NCBI GenBank assembly: GCA_964462035.1
Contig: CAYXAP010000046.1
Coordinates: 1 to 64,000 of the forward strand
Source: UBA1660 sp964462035
Lineage (GTDB): Bacteria > Myxococcota_A > Polyangia > Polyangiales > Houyiibacteriaceae
Length of the DNA stretch: 64,000 bases
Direction of reading: 5' to 3'
Within the stretch, counting starts at the first letter, position 1. Each line of letters opens with the position of its first letter. Both the position numbers and the translations under genes were made by a program. Below the pieces are notes generated by a model. The model searched no databases. It saw only the letters and a list, made by a program, of their open reading frames with translations, and was not told where the DNA came from. Positions 55,459 through 63,997 of the stretch are shown one piece after another.

Positions 55459-55926
55459 ATGACTGCGATCGATTGGCTGAAGGACACCTACGCCTGCCTC
55501 GACGCAAAGGACCTGGAGGGGTTCCTGGGCAGGCTCACCGACGACGTGCGCGTCCGCTTCGGAAACGCGCACCCGCTACACGGCAAGCACGCCGCCCGGG
55601 AGGGCTACGCGGAGCTGCTGCAGAAGATCAACACCCTGCGGCACTACCCCGTGCGGGTCTGGGACGAGGGGGACTTCCTCGGCTTCCAGGCGAACGTCCG
55701 CGCCACGCGCATGGGCGACGGCGCCGTGCTCCACGTCCCCACCTTCACGGCATGGCGACTTCGGGGCGAGCAGGGGGCGAGCATCCAGGTCTTTGCGGAC
55801 CTGGCGCCGCTATTCGAGCACGTCGAGGTCCCGGACATGTGTGCGGGCCGGGCCATCGACGTGGTTCACGAGGCGGGGCTGGAGTCCTTCCCGGCGAGCG
55901 ATCCGCCCAGCTGGACCCCCGGCTGA
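55459..55926 (+). CDS. SnoaL/NTF2-like protein with SFPASDPP tail
   Basis: 155 residues. The first 125 residues form an NTF2-like cone: 'DWLKDTYACLDAKDLEGFLG' and 'VRVRFGNAHPLHGKHAAREG'. The C-terminal 'AGLESFPASDPPSWTP' is a short tail I recall at the end of, or as, small bacterial proteins of unknown role. Polyketide-cyclase-like or isomerase activity is possible, but no catalytic residues can be assigned. Confidence 0.75.
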   Translation: MTAIDWLKDTYACLDAKDLEGFLGRLTDDVRVRFGNAHPLHGKHAAREGYAELLQKINTLRHYPVRVWDEGDFLGFQANVRATRMGDGAVLHVPTFTAWRLRGEQGASIQVFADLAPLFEHVEVPDMCAGRAIDVVHEAGLESFPASDPPSWTPG

Positions 55927-55967
55927 GCCCCCCGAAGCGGACGGAACACGACCCCCGCCTTGGCGTG

Positions 55968-55973
55968 TATGCT
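55968..55973 (+). promoter_or_regulatory. TATGCT box 8 bp before the glutamine synthetase-like ATG
   Basis: Part of the same set of TANNNT boxes next to operon-first start codons. Confidence 0.35.
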
Positions 55974-55981
55974 CGCGCTCG

Positions 55982-57361
55982 ATGACCACCGAGCGCCGGG
56001 ATTGGGACGCCGCGAGCCTTCGCGAGGACTTCGAGAAGCGCGGCATTCGTCACGTGAAAGTCGGGGGCACGGACGTCGATGGCGTCCTCCGCGGCAAGCT
56101 GATCGCGCCGTCGAAGGCCTTCTCCGCCTTGGAGAAGGGCTTCGGCTTCTGCGACGTGATCTTCGGCTGGGACATCGCCGACCAGCTCTACGACAACGCG
56201 ACCGTCACGGGCTGGGACAGCGGCTACCCGGACGCGCTCGCGAAGATCGACGCGAGCACCTATCGGGTCGACCCGCACGAGCCGGACACGGCCCACTTCC
56301 TGGTCGACTTCTTCACGCCCGACGGGAAGCCGCACCCCGCTTGTCCGCGAAACCTGCTCAAGCAGGTCACTGCTCGTGCCGAGAGCAGCGGCTACCACGC
56401 GGTCTTCTCGTGCGAGCTGGAGATGTGGATCTTCAAGGAGACCCCCGAGTCGCTCCGCAGCAAGCGCTTCGGTGGGCTCACGCCGCTCAGCCCGGGGATG
56501 TTCGGCTACTCCTGGCTCCGTGAGGGCCAGTACGCCGAGCTGGTCCACGACGTGCTCGACACGATGAAGGCCTACGACGTGGAGATCGAAGGCTTCCACA
56601 CCGAGACCGGGCCCGGGGTCTGGGAAGCGGCCATCCTCTACGACGACGTCGTCCGCGCGGCCGACAAGGCGGTGCTCTTCAAGACCGCGATGAAGCAGAT
56701 CTGCCACCGCCACGGGCTGAGCGTGACGTTCATGGCGAAGTGGAACGAGAAGCTCCCGGGCTCGAGCGGCCACATCCACCAGAGCCTCTGGGACTCGGAG
56801 AAGGAGACCAACCTCTTCTACGACGCCAAGGACCCGAACGGTCTGAGCGCCAAGGCCCGGCACTACATCGCGGGTCTCTACCAGACCGCGCCGGACCTCA
56901 CCGCGCTCTACTCGCCCTTCATCAACACCTACCGGCGCTACGTACCGGGGCTCTGGGCGCCGCTGACCGCGAGCTGGGGCATCGAGAACCGGACGTGTGG
57001 CCTGCGCGTGATCACCGGGAGCGAGAGCGCGACCCGCGTGGAGCTTCGCCAGACCGCCGCGGACGTGAACGCCTACGTGGCGATGGCCGCCGCTCTCGGG
57101 GCGGGGCTCCACGGCATCACCGAGGCGCTCGAGCTGCCGCCCGAGACCAAGGGCGACGCCACTGCGAGCGGCGCTCAGGGGGCGCCGCTCCCGCGCACGC
57201 TGGACCAGGCCACCCAGAAGCTCGCCGAGAGCGAGGTGGCGCGGACGATCCTCGGCGAGGCGTTCGTCGACCACTACGTCCGCCGTTGCGACTGGGAGGT
57301 CCGCGAGGCCCGCAAGGCGGTCACGGACTGGGAGCTCGCCCGCTACTTCGAGTCGGTCTGA
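55982..57361 (+). CDS. Glutamine synthetase-family ligase
   Basis: 459 residues, close to the length of GSI-type and PuuA-like enzymes. The ATP-grasp-like GS residues are present: 'SCELEMWIF' (metal-binding Glu pair), 'HTETGPGVWEAAI' (Glu residues; the usual Gln of G-Q-x-E is Val), 'GSSGHIHQSLWD' (His at the glutamate site) and 'WGIENRTCGLRVI' (ATP-binding Arg). The adenylylation loop of classical GlnA is not evident. It probably joins glutamate or an analogue to an amine other than ammonia; the substrate is unknown. It is the first gene of a run with a PlsB-like protein and a GpsA-like protein. Confidence 0.88.
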   Translation: MTTERRDWDAASLREDFEKRGIRHVKVGGTDVDGVLRGKLIAPSKAFSALEKGFGFCDVIFGWDIADQLYDNATVTGWDSGYPDALAKIDASTYRVDPHEPDTAHFLVDFFTPDGKPHPACPRNLLKQVTARAESSGYHAVFSCELEMWIFKETPESLRSKRFGGLTPLSPGMFGYSWLREGQYAELVHDVLDTMKAYDVEIEGFHTETGPGVWEAAILYDDVVRAADKAVLFKTAMKQICHRHGLSVTFMAKWNEKLPGSSGHIHQSLWDSEKETNLFYDAKDPNGLSAKARHYIAGLYQTAPDLTALYSPFINTYRRYVPGLWAPLTASWGIENRTCGLRVITGSESATRVELRQTAADVNAYVAMAAALGAGLHGITEALELPPETKGDATASGAQGAPLPRTLDQATQKLAESEVARTILGEAFVDHYVRRCDWEVREARKAVTDWELARYFESV

Positions 57362-57362
57362 C

Positions 57363-59075
57363 GTGAGAGTCCCCAAGGCCATCCGCCAGTTCGTCGAGCG
57401 TCCGCGACTGCCGCGCTTCGAGGCGTACGTCCCGCAGGCGAGCGACCCCGCGATCTTCTGGTTCAACGGCGAGCGCGACGACATCGTCCGCGAGGTCGCC
57501 GAGCGCGTCGCCGAAGACCACGGCCGTTCGGTCGGCTCCCTCGAGCTCGCGCTCAACGACTGCGCCATGACCGAGATGCGGCGGCTCGACTCGCAGCGGG
57601 ACGACGAAGCCCGCCGGGACCTCGGCAAGTGGCGAGCGCTCTCCCGCCAGCTCGGCCGGATGAGCGAAGGCGAGCAGCGGAAGGCGATCCGGCAGGTCAC
57701 CCACCGCTTCGCGGAGGACGTCGCGGGCAACTTCGATCCGCGGGTCTACCGGATGGCGATTCGCGCGGTACCGAAGCTCCTCGCGACGCTGATGCAGCCC
57801 TCGCAGATGCCCAAGGCGCTCACCGCCGGGCAGACGGTGCTCGACCGCTTGCTCTCGGTCGAGGGCGAAACGGAGAAGATCAAGGAGCTGCAACAGGTCG
57901 GCTCGGTGGTCTACGTGCCGACGCACTCGTCGAACCTCGACTCGATCGTGCTCGGCCGCGCGCTCGAGCAGGCGGGGCTCTCGCCGGTGGTCTACGGCGC
58001 GGGCAAGAACCTCTTCACCAACCCGATCATCAGCTTCTTCATGCACAACCTCGGCGCCTACCGCGTCGACCGGCGCGTGGGCGCCAGCCTCTACAAGGAC
58101 GTGCTGAAGACCTACTCGCAGGTGATGATCGAGCGCGGCTACCACTCGCTCTTCTTCCCCGGTGGCACCCGCAGCCGTTCGAACCTGATCGAGAACAAGC
58201 TGAAGCTCGGCTTGATGGGCAGCGCGCTCTCGGCCTTCGCGCACAACCAGAGCCGCGGGGTCGATCGGAAGGTCTTCTTCGTGCCGACCACCATCAACTA
58301 CGCGCTCACCCTCGAGGCGGAGACGCTGGTCGAGGACTGGCTCAAGGCGGAGGGCAAGGCCCGCTACATCATCGAGGACGACGAGTTCTCACGCCTCGAT
58401 CGGTGGGTCGCGTTCCTTCGCAAGGTGCTCGGCATGCAGGCCGCGTGCGTCATCCGTTTCGGCGAGCCCGTCGACCCCTTCGGCAACCCGGTCGACGACG
58501 AGGGGTGCTCCATCGCGCCTGGGGGTCAGACGATCGATCCGGCGTCGTATGTACGGCGCCGCGGCCGACCGACCCTCGACGACGCGCGGGATGCCGCCTA
58601 CACGCGGGACCTCGGCGAGGTGCTCGTCGATCGCTTTCGGCGCGAGACGGTGCTCATGTCGACCGCCCTCGTGGCCCATGTGCTCTGGCGACGCATCGTC
58701 GCGCACTCGCCGCGGGCCGATCTCTTCTCGCGGCTGCGGATGCGCGGTGAGGTCTCGATGACCAAGGACGAGCTCACCCGCGAAGTCGCCGAGCTGCGCG
58801 ACCGGCTCGCCGAGCTCCAGGAGCGTGGCGAGGTCCGGCTGAACTCCTGGCTCGCGGAGGCGGACCCGGAGGCGATCGTCTCGCGCGCGCTTCGAGTCTG
58901 GAACGGCTACCACACGCGCATGGCCGCCAAGGACGTCGGCAACGAGATCGTCGCCGAGGACCCGACCTTGCTCCTCTACTACCAGAACCGGCTCGTGCCC
59001 TTCGCCGTCGATGTCTGTGGCGGCGAGCACGCCATCGCCGCGCGGGAGATCGCGCAGCTGGGGGTGACCCGATGA
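57363..59075 (+). CDS. PlsB-like glycerol-3-phosphate acyltransferase
   Basis: 570 residues, shorter than E. coli PlsB (about 800). It starts with GTG one base after the previous stop. Acyltransferase block I is 'VPTHSSNLDSIVLGRAL' (H-x4-D kept, H-R-S-Y changed to H-S-S-N), block II 'GAYRVDRRVGASLYK', block III 'FFPGGTRSRSNLIENKLK' (the usual Glu of E-G-x-R-S is Gly) and block IV 'VFFVPTTINYALTLE'. The family acylates sn-1 of glycerol-3-phosphate at the membrane. The altered block III leaves substrate choice open. Its stop overlaps the GpsA-like gene (ATGA). Confidence 0.82.
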   Translation: MRVPKAIRQFVERPRLPRFEAYVPQASDPAIFWFNGERDDIVREVAERVAEDHGRSVGSLELALNDCAMTEMRRLDSQRDDEARRDLGKWRALSRQLGRMSEGEQRKAIRQVTHRFAEDVAGNFDPRVYRMAIRAVPKLLATLMQPSQMPKALTAGQTVLDRLLSVEGETEKIKELQQVGSVVYVPTHSSNLDSIVLGRALEQAGLSPVVYGAGKNLFTNPIISFFMHNLGAYRVDRRVGASLYKDVLKTYSQVMIERGYHSLFFPGGTRSRSNLIENKLKLGLMGSALSAFAHNQSRGVDRKVFFVPTTINYALTLEAETLVEDWLKAEGKARYIIEDDEFSRLDRWVAFLRKVLGMQAACVIRFGEPVDPFGNPVDDEGCSIAPGGQTIDPASYVRRRGRPTLDDARDAAYTRDLGEVLVDRFRRETVLMSTALVAHVLWRRIVAHSPRADLFSRLRMRGEVSMTKDELTREVAELRDRLAELQERGEVRLNSWLAEADPEAIVSRALRVWNGYHTRMAAKDVGNEIVAEDPTLLLYYQNRLVPFAVDVCGGEHAIAAREIAQLGVTR

Positions 59076-60046
59076 TCGCGCCCGTTCCCACCGGTCCGGC
59101 GGCCGCGCCCGGCGAGCTCCCGCCCGTCGGCGTCGTCGGTGGCGGCGGCTTCGGCCAGGCGCTCGCCAAGGCGATGCTCCGCTGCGGTCGGAAGGCCCAA
59201 CTCTGGAGCCGGCGCCCCCTCGAGCTCGAGGGGGTCGAGACCACCCAGGAGCTGGCCGACCTGAAGCGCTCCGAGCTGCTCTTTCTCGCGGTGCCCTCGC
59301 CGTACGTCCCCGAGACCGCCGAGGAGCTCGGCAAGCATCTCGACGGCGAGCACCTGCTGGTCCACGTCAGCCGTGGTCTCATCGGTGACGACCTGCTGAC
59401 CCTCTCGCGGGTGCTGCGTCAACGGACGGCGGCGCACCGCGTCGGCGTGCTCGCCGGGCCCCTGGACGCAGAGGCGCTCGCGGATGGTGAGCCCACCGGC
59501 GCCATCGTCGGCTCCCGCTTTCCCGAGGTCGCCACCGCCGTCCGCGAGGCCATCGGCGGGGACACGCTCCGGGTCTACGAGAGCCGGGACGTGGTCGGGG
59601 TCGAGATTGCGGCGGCCGTGGTCGGCTACCTCGCGCTAGCGGTCGGCATGGGCCAGGAGTTGGGCGTCTCCCCCGCCACCGTCGCGGTCGCGCTCACCCG
59701 CGGGCTCGCCGAGGCCGCTCGCTGGGCCCCGACGCTTCAGGCCGATCCGGCGACGCTCTACGGCCTCGCGGGGCAGGGCGACCTGCTGGCCGTAGCCGGC
59801 GGAGACGACCGGCCGGAGGTTCGGCTCGGCCGCGCCCTCGCCACCGGCGCGTCGCTCGAAGAGGCCGGAAAAGCCGCGGGCGCGCACATCGAGGGAGTGA
59901 CGATTGCCCGTCGCGTGAACGCTCACGCGAGGAAGATCGGCGAGGCGACCCCGATTGCGGGTATGATCGCCGACGTCGTGGAGGGCCGCCGCGATCCGAA
60001 GGATGCGATGGCGGCTCTCATGGCGCGTGAGGTCGGGACGGAGTAA
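59072..60046 (+). CDS. GpsA-like protein lacking both catalytic lysines
   Basis: 324 residues with the fold of NAD(P)-dependent glycerol-3-phosphate dehydrogenase: 'GVVGGGGFGQALAKAMLRCG' (20-39), 'TRGLAEAARWAP' and 'GLAGQGDLLA'. However, the Lys of the K-G-L-E motif is Arg101 ('VSRGLIG') and the Lys of G-A-V-K-N is Val184 ('AAAVVGYLALAVGM'). The R-N pair after the GLGDL motif is also lost. It is therefore unlikely to be a normal dehydrogenase. It may be a regulatory or scaffold paralog for the coupled acyltransferase, or have a new reaction. Confidence 0.8.
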   Translation: MIAPVPTGPAAAPGELPPVGVVGGGGFGQALAKAMLRCGRKAQLWSRRPLELEGVETTQELADLKRSELLFLAVPSPYVPETAEELGKHLDGEHLLVHVSRGLIGDDLLTLSRVLRQRTAAHRVGVLAGPLDAEALADGEPTGAIVGSRFPEVATAVREAIGGDTLRVYESRDVVGVEIAAAVVGYLALAVGMGQELGVSPATVAVALTRGLAEAARWAPTLQADPATLYGLAGQGDLLAVAGGDDRPEVRLGRALATGASLEEAGKAAGAHIEGVTIARRVNAHARKIGEATPIAGMIADVVEGRRDPKDAMAALMAREVGTE

Positions 60047-60056
60047 GGAGCAGTCG

Positions 60057-61211
60057 ATGACCACGGTGTGGAGCTTTCCCACTCGGATCCTCTTCGGAGA
60101 AGGGCTCGCCTCTGAGGCGCTCGCCGCCGAGGTGAAGAGCCTCGGCGGGTCGAAGGTGCTCTTCGTCACGGACGAAGGCGTGCGCGGCGCGGGGATCATC
60201 GATCCTCTCGTCGAAGCCCTCTCGACGGCCGAGATCGAGAGCGAGATCTTCGATCAGATCTCGTCGAACCCGCTCGAGTCGGAGGTGCTGGCAGCGACCG
60301 ACGCCTACCGGAAGTCCGAGGCCGATCTGCTGGTAGCGGTCGGCGGCGGCAGCCCGCTCGACGTCGCGAAGATCGTTCGTCTCGCGGCGACGCACCCGCT
60401 ACCCCTCGCGCAGTACGACGACGCCATCGGTGGTGACGCCAAGGTGGTGAACGACGTGCCGCCCATGGTGGCCATCCCCACCACGGCGGGCACCGGCAGC
60501 GAGGTCGGTCGCAGCGGCGTGGTCACGCTGCAGGCGACCAACAAGAAGACGGTCATCTTCGCGCCGAAGCTGATGCCGAACGTGGCGATCCTCGACCCGA
60601 AGGTCACGGAGACGCTTCCCCCCCGCGTGACCGCGGCGACCGGCATGGACGCGCTGACGCACCTCATCGAGGCGTACTGCGCCCAGGGCGACCACCCGAT
60701 GGCCGACGCCATCGCCCTCGAAGGGATTCGGCTCTGCGCCGAGTACCTCGAGCGTGCCGTTCACGATGGGAAGGACCTCGAGGCTCGTGGCGAGATGCTC
60801 AAGGCGTCGCTCATGGGTGCCGTCGCCTTCCAGAAGGGCCTCGGCGCGTGCCACTCGCTGGCCCATCCGCTCAGCGCGGAGCACGACCTCCATCATGGCC
60901 TCGCCAACGCGCTCTGCCTCCCGGCAGTGCTCGACTTCAACCGCAGCGTGGTGCCCGAGCGCATCGGACGAATCGCGAAGATCCTCGGCGCCCGCGGTGA
61001 CGACACCGAGACCCTCGCTTTCGAGTGCTCCGGCGCCGTTCGCGCGCTCCGAAAGAAGGTCGGCCTCCCCGATGGGCTCGAGGCGGTCGAGATCCCCGAA
61101 GATGGCCTCGCCCGACTCGCCAACCTCGCCTACGACGACGTCTGTCACAAGCTGAACCCCCGCGAGTGCACCGCGGAGGATCTGCTGACGCTCTACCGCG
61201 CCTCCTTCTGA
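60057..61211 (+). CDS. Iron-containing alcohol dehydrogenase
   Basis: 384 residues, RBS AAGGAG. Group III alcohol dehydrogenase: 'VGGGSPLDVAKIVRL' binds NAD(P), 'PTTAGTGSEVGRSGVV' is the family signature, and the metal ligands Asp and three His are in 'GMDALTHLIEAY' and 'ACHSLAHPLSAEHDLHHG'. All are intact, so the enzyme should oxidise or reduce a short alcohol/aldehyde; the substrate is not known. It is 10 bp downstream of the pseudo-GpsA gene and 26 bp upstream of a kinase gene. Confidence 0.92.
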   Translation: MTTVWSFPTRILFGEGLASEALAAEVKSLGGSKVLFVTDEGVRGAGIIDPLVEALSTAEIESEIFDQISSNPLESEVLAATDAYRKSEADLLVAVGGGSPLDVAKIVRLAATHPLPLAQYDDAIGGDAKVVNDVPPMVAIPTTAGTGSEVGRSGVVTLQATNKKTVIFAPKLMPNVAILDPKVTETLPPRVTAATGMDALTHLIEAYCAQGDHPMADAIALEGIRLCAEYLERAVHDGKDLEARGEMLKASLMGAVAFQKGLGACHSLAHPLSAEHDLHHGLANALCLPAVLDFNRSVVPERIGRIAKILGARGDDTETLAFECSGAVRALRKKVGLPDGLEAVEIPEDGLARLANLAYDDVCHKLNPRECTAEDLLTLYRASF

Positions 61212-61237
61212 GCCGGGGCCCCACGGCCCGACGTCCG

Positions 61238-63523
61238 ATGGCTCCCGAGGATCCGCACCTGCCGGAACGGACCACCCGCACTCTCAGCGAGGGTGAGGTG
61301 CTCGCGGAACGCTACGAGGTGCGGGGCCTACTCGGCGTCGGCGGGATGGGCGCGGTCTATCGGGTGTGGGATCGGCTCCTCGAAGAAGAGGTGGCGCTGA
61401 AGGTCCTGGCGCGGACCAGTCCGGCGGCGATCGAGCGCTTCTCCCGTGAGGTGCGGCTCGGTCGAAAGGTCACGCACCCGAACATCGTGCGGACGCACGA
61501 CCTCGGTGAGGATGATGGGCTGCACTTCCTGACGATGGAGCTCGTCGACGGCCGGCCGCTCGACGAGATCCTCCGGGAGCGTGGCGCGCTCCCCGCCGAG
61601 GAGGTCGTCCCCATCGCCATGGCCATCGCGGCGGGCCTGCACGCGGCTCACGATGCCGGAGTGATCCACCGAGATCTCAAGCCGGCCAACGTCTTGGTCA
61701 CCACCGACGGTCGCGTCCGGGTCACGGACTTCGGCATCGCCCGCTCGGCGGACACTCTCGAGCGCACCCACGAGACCGGCGCCATCCTCGGGACTCCGCA
61801 CTACATGGCACCGGAGCAGGTCTCTGGGCAGACGCTGGATGCTCGAACGGATCTCTACGCGCTCGGCTGCATCCTCTACGAGCTGCTCACCGGTGCTCCG
61901 CCCTTCGAGGGCACGACCCCGATGGCCGTGGTCTCGCAGCGCCTGCTGCACGAGGGGCCCGAGGACCCACGCAATCGCGCGAGCATTCCCGACCCGCTCG
62001 CGGCGCTCATCATGCGCTGCCTCCGGCGGGAGCCGAACGAGCGACCGCGCTCCGCGGCCGTGGTCGAGGCTGCGCTCGGTTCGGGTGGAACCCTGGCGAC
62101 GAGCTCGGGGCGAGTGAGCTTGTTCGCACCGCTCCCGTCCGAGGGCCAGCCGTCGGTGGCGGTGCTCCCGTTCCGCTTTCGTGGTGCTCCCGAGCACGAT
62201 TACCTCGGGGAGGGGCTCGCCGAAGAGCTGATCGACGTGCTCTCGCGAACGCGCGGACTGAAGGTCCTCGCGCTCGGCGCGACGCGTCGGTTCCAAGACG
62301 AGCGGGACCCGACTCGGATCGCCCGCGAGCTGAGGGCCAGCGCCGTCGTGGACGGGACGGTCGCGCTCGCGAGCGACCGCCTTCGGCTGAGCGCGCGGCT
62401 CATCGACGCGGCTGGCGTCCAGCTCTGGAGCGAGCCCTTCGAAGGACGATTCTCCGACGTGCTCGAGCTGCAGGAGTCGTTGGGTCGCCGGGTCGCCGAG
62501 GCGCTCCGCCTCGAGGTGGAGGCAGCGCACTACCGGGCGAGCGCTCCGGAGGAGGCGATCGCGCTCTATCTGCGTGGCCGCCGCGGCCTGATGGCCGACG
62601 TGCTCCACGAGCCGGAGCGCGCGGAGGCGGACCTCGAGCGCAGCCTCGAGCTGGCGCCGCGGATGGCTCCGGCCATCGCGTCGCTCGCGATGGCGAGCGT
62701 GCGGGCCTGGTGGGGCCGGCCCGATCCGGAAGGCGCCCGCGCCGAGCGGGCCACTCAGCACGTGTGGCGCGCCGTCGAAGACGCGCCACTGCTCGGCGAG
62801 ACACACCTCGCCCGAGCGATGTTGGCAGGGCAGACCGGGGACTTCGAGCAGGTCGCGAGCTCCACCACGAGGGCGCTCGAGCTCGTGCCGACCCTCGCTT
62901 TCGCCCATCAGTACCTCGGGGCGCTGCAGATCGAGGCTGGCCGGGAGCGCGAGGGGCGCGAGCGGCTGGAGCTCGCGCTCGAGCTCGACCCATCGCTGAA
63001 CGCCGCGCGCTTCTCGCTCGCGAGGCTCGATGCGCTCCAGGAGCGATGGCAGAGCTTCGGGTCACGCATCGACGCGATGACGCACGCGTTCGGCGGGCCG
63101 ACGCTGCCACTCGCCGGACTGCAGTTCCGAGCGGCGCTCTGGCGCCGCGACGAGGACGCGGCGCGTCACTGGTGTCGGGTCACCGCCGAGTTGCCGACGC
63201 CGATCGGTGCGCGCACCGCCCGACTCTTCGCCGTTGGTCTCGGCGAGGGCGAGCCGGCCGTGGCGGAGGACGTAGTGGACGGCATCCCGACGTCGAACCT
63301 CCGCTTTCGAACCCTGATCCTCCAGATCGCCAGTGAGGTGTTCGCGGCCGCCGGCGATGCGGATCGCGCGCTGACCATGCTCGAGAGCGCGGTCGAGGGC
63401 GCGCTGGTCGACGTGGTCTGGCTGCGCCGCTGTCCGCTCTTCGAACCACTTCACGCGGAGCCACGCTTCCAAGAGGTGCTGCGCTCGGTCGACCGGAGAG
63501 CGCGCCGCGTCTGGCGTCGTTGA
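61238..63523 (+). CDS. Soluble Ser/Thr kinase with TolB-like and TPR-like C-terminus
   Basis: 761 residues without a membrane helix. Kinase 26-290: GVGGMG loop, Lys55, HRDLKPAN (144-151), DFG (164-166). After a short linker, 'PSVAVLPFRFRGAPEHDYLG' to 'AELRASAVVDGTVALA' is the FlgO/TolB-N-like domain common in kinase and adenylate-cyclase fusions (about 305-420). The rest (about 430-755) is TPR-like helices. Such proteins are usually cytoplasmic integrators. It is the last gene of the lipid-gene-like cluster and may control it (inference). Confidence 0.92.
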   Translation: MAPEDPHLPERTTRTLSEGEVLAERYEVRGLLGVGGMGAVYRVWDRLLEEEVALKVLARTSPAAIERFSREVRLGRKVTHPNIVRTHDLGEDDGLHFLTMELVDGRPLDEILRERGALPAEEVVPIAMAIAAGLHAAHDAGVIHRDLKPANVLVTTDGRVRVTDFGIARSADTLERTHETGAILGTPHYMAPEQVSGQTLDARTDLYALGCILYELLTGAPPFEGTTPMAVVSQRLLHEGPEDPRNRASIPDPLAALIMRCLRREPNERPRSAAVVEAALGSGGTLATSSGRVSLFAPLPSEGQPSVAVLPFRFRGAPEHDYLGEGLAEELIDVLSRTRGLKVLALGATRRFQDERDPTRIARELRASAVVDGTVALASDRLRLSARLIDAAGVQLWSEPFEGRFSDVLELQESLGRRVAEALRLEVEAAHYRASAPEEAIALYLRGRRGLMADVLHEPERAEADLERSLELAPRMAPAIASLAMASVRAWWGRPDPEGARAERATQHVWRAVEDAPLLGETHLARAMLAGQTGDFEQVASSTTRALELVPTLAFAHQYLGALQIEAGREREGRERLELALELDPSLNAARFSLARLDALQERWQSFGSRIDAMTHAFGGPTLPLAGLQFRAALWRRDEDAARHWCRVTAELPTPIGARTARLFAVGLGEGEPAVAEDVVDGIPTSNLRFRTLILQIASEVFAAAGDADRALTMLESAVEGALVDVVWLRRCPLFEPLHAEPRFQEVLRSVDRRARRVWRR

Positions 63524-63529
63524 CGCCGG

Positions 63530-63997
63530 TCAGGGCGCGGCGTGCTCGCGGTGGGCTTCCTCCCGGCCGCGCGCGACGAAGGCCGAGACCACCTCGGCGT
63601 GCGCGTGGATGAGAGCGACGGCTTCGGGCGTGCTCCCTTGGCTCGTCACCGCGATGCCGCCCGGGATCGCCGTCACCGTGAGCTCGATCTCGTCCGCGTG
63701 ATCGGCGAGTGCGGCGAAGAGCGGGTCCCACTGGCGCACGCGGCCACCTTCGGAGAGGTGGTCCCTCATGGCCGCCACGTGGCGGCGGAGCACCACGGTG
63801 GTCGCGGGGTCGCTGCTGGTGGTGCGGGTGATGGCTCCGTTCGCCGTGAGCTCGACCCGCCGCTCGATGGTCGTGTGGGCGTCGAGGAGCGCGTGGAAGT
63901 CGTCGCGCTGCTCGCTCGAGGGCCCGCGGTGGCGGCGGCCAACGCGAGCATCGGCGCGCCCGTCGTGGCTGCGTCCGTGGTGCATCCCACCGCGCAT
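63530..63997 (-). CDS. Conserved protein of unknown function, probably cut by the window edge
   Basis: At least 155 residues; an ATG lies at 63997 but the true N-terminus, probably with a signal peptide, may be beyond the window. It has two similar halves: 'LLDAHTTIERRVELTANGAI ... HVAAMRDHLSEG' and 'LFAALADHADEIELTVTAIP ... LIHAHAEVVSAFVARG'. I recall this duplicated His-containing domain in proteins of Planctomycetes and other Gram-negatives, with no known function. It is convergent with the kinase gene, 6 bp apart. Confidence 0.65.
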   Translation of the reverse strand: MRGGMHHGRSHDGRADARVGRRHRGPSSEQRDDFHALLDAHTTIERRVELTANGAITRTTSSDPATTVVLRRHVAAMRDHLSEGGRVRQWDPLFAALADHADEIELTVTAIPGGIAVTSQGSTPEAVALIHAHAEVVSAFVARGREEAHREHAAP

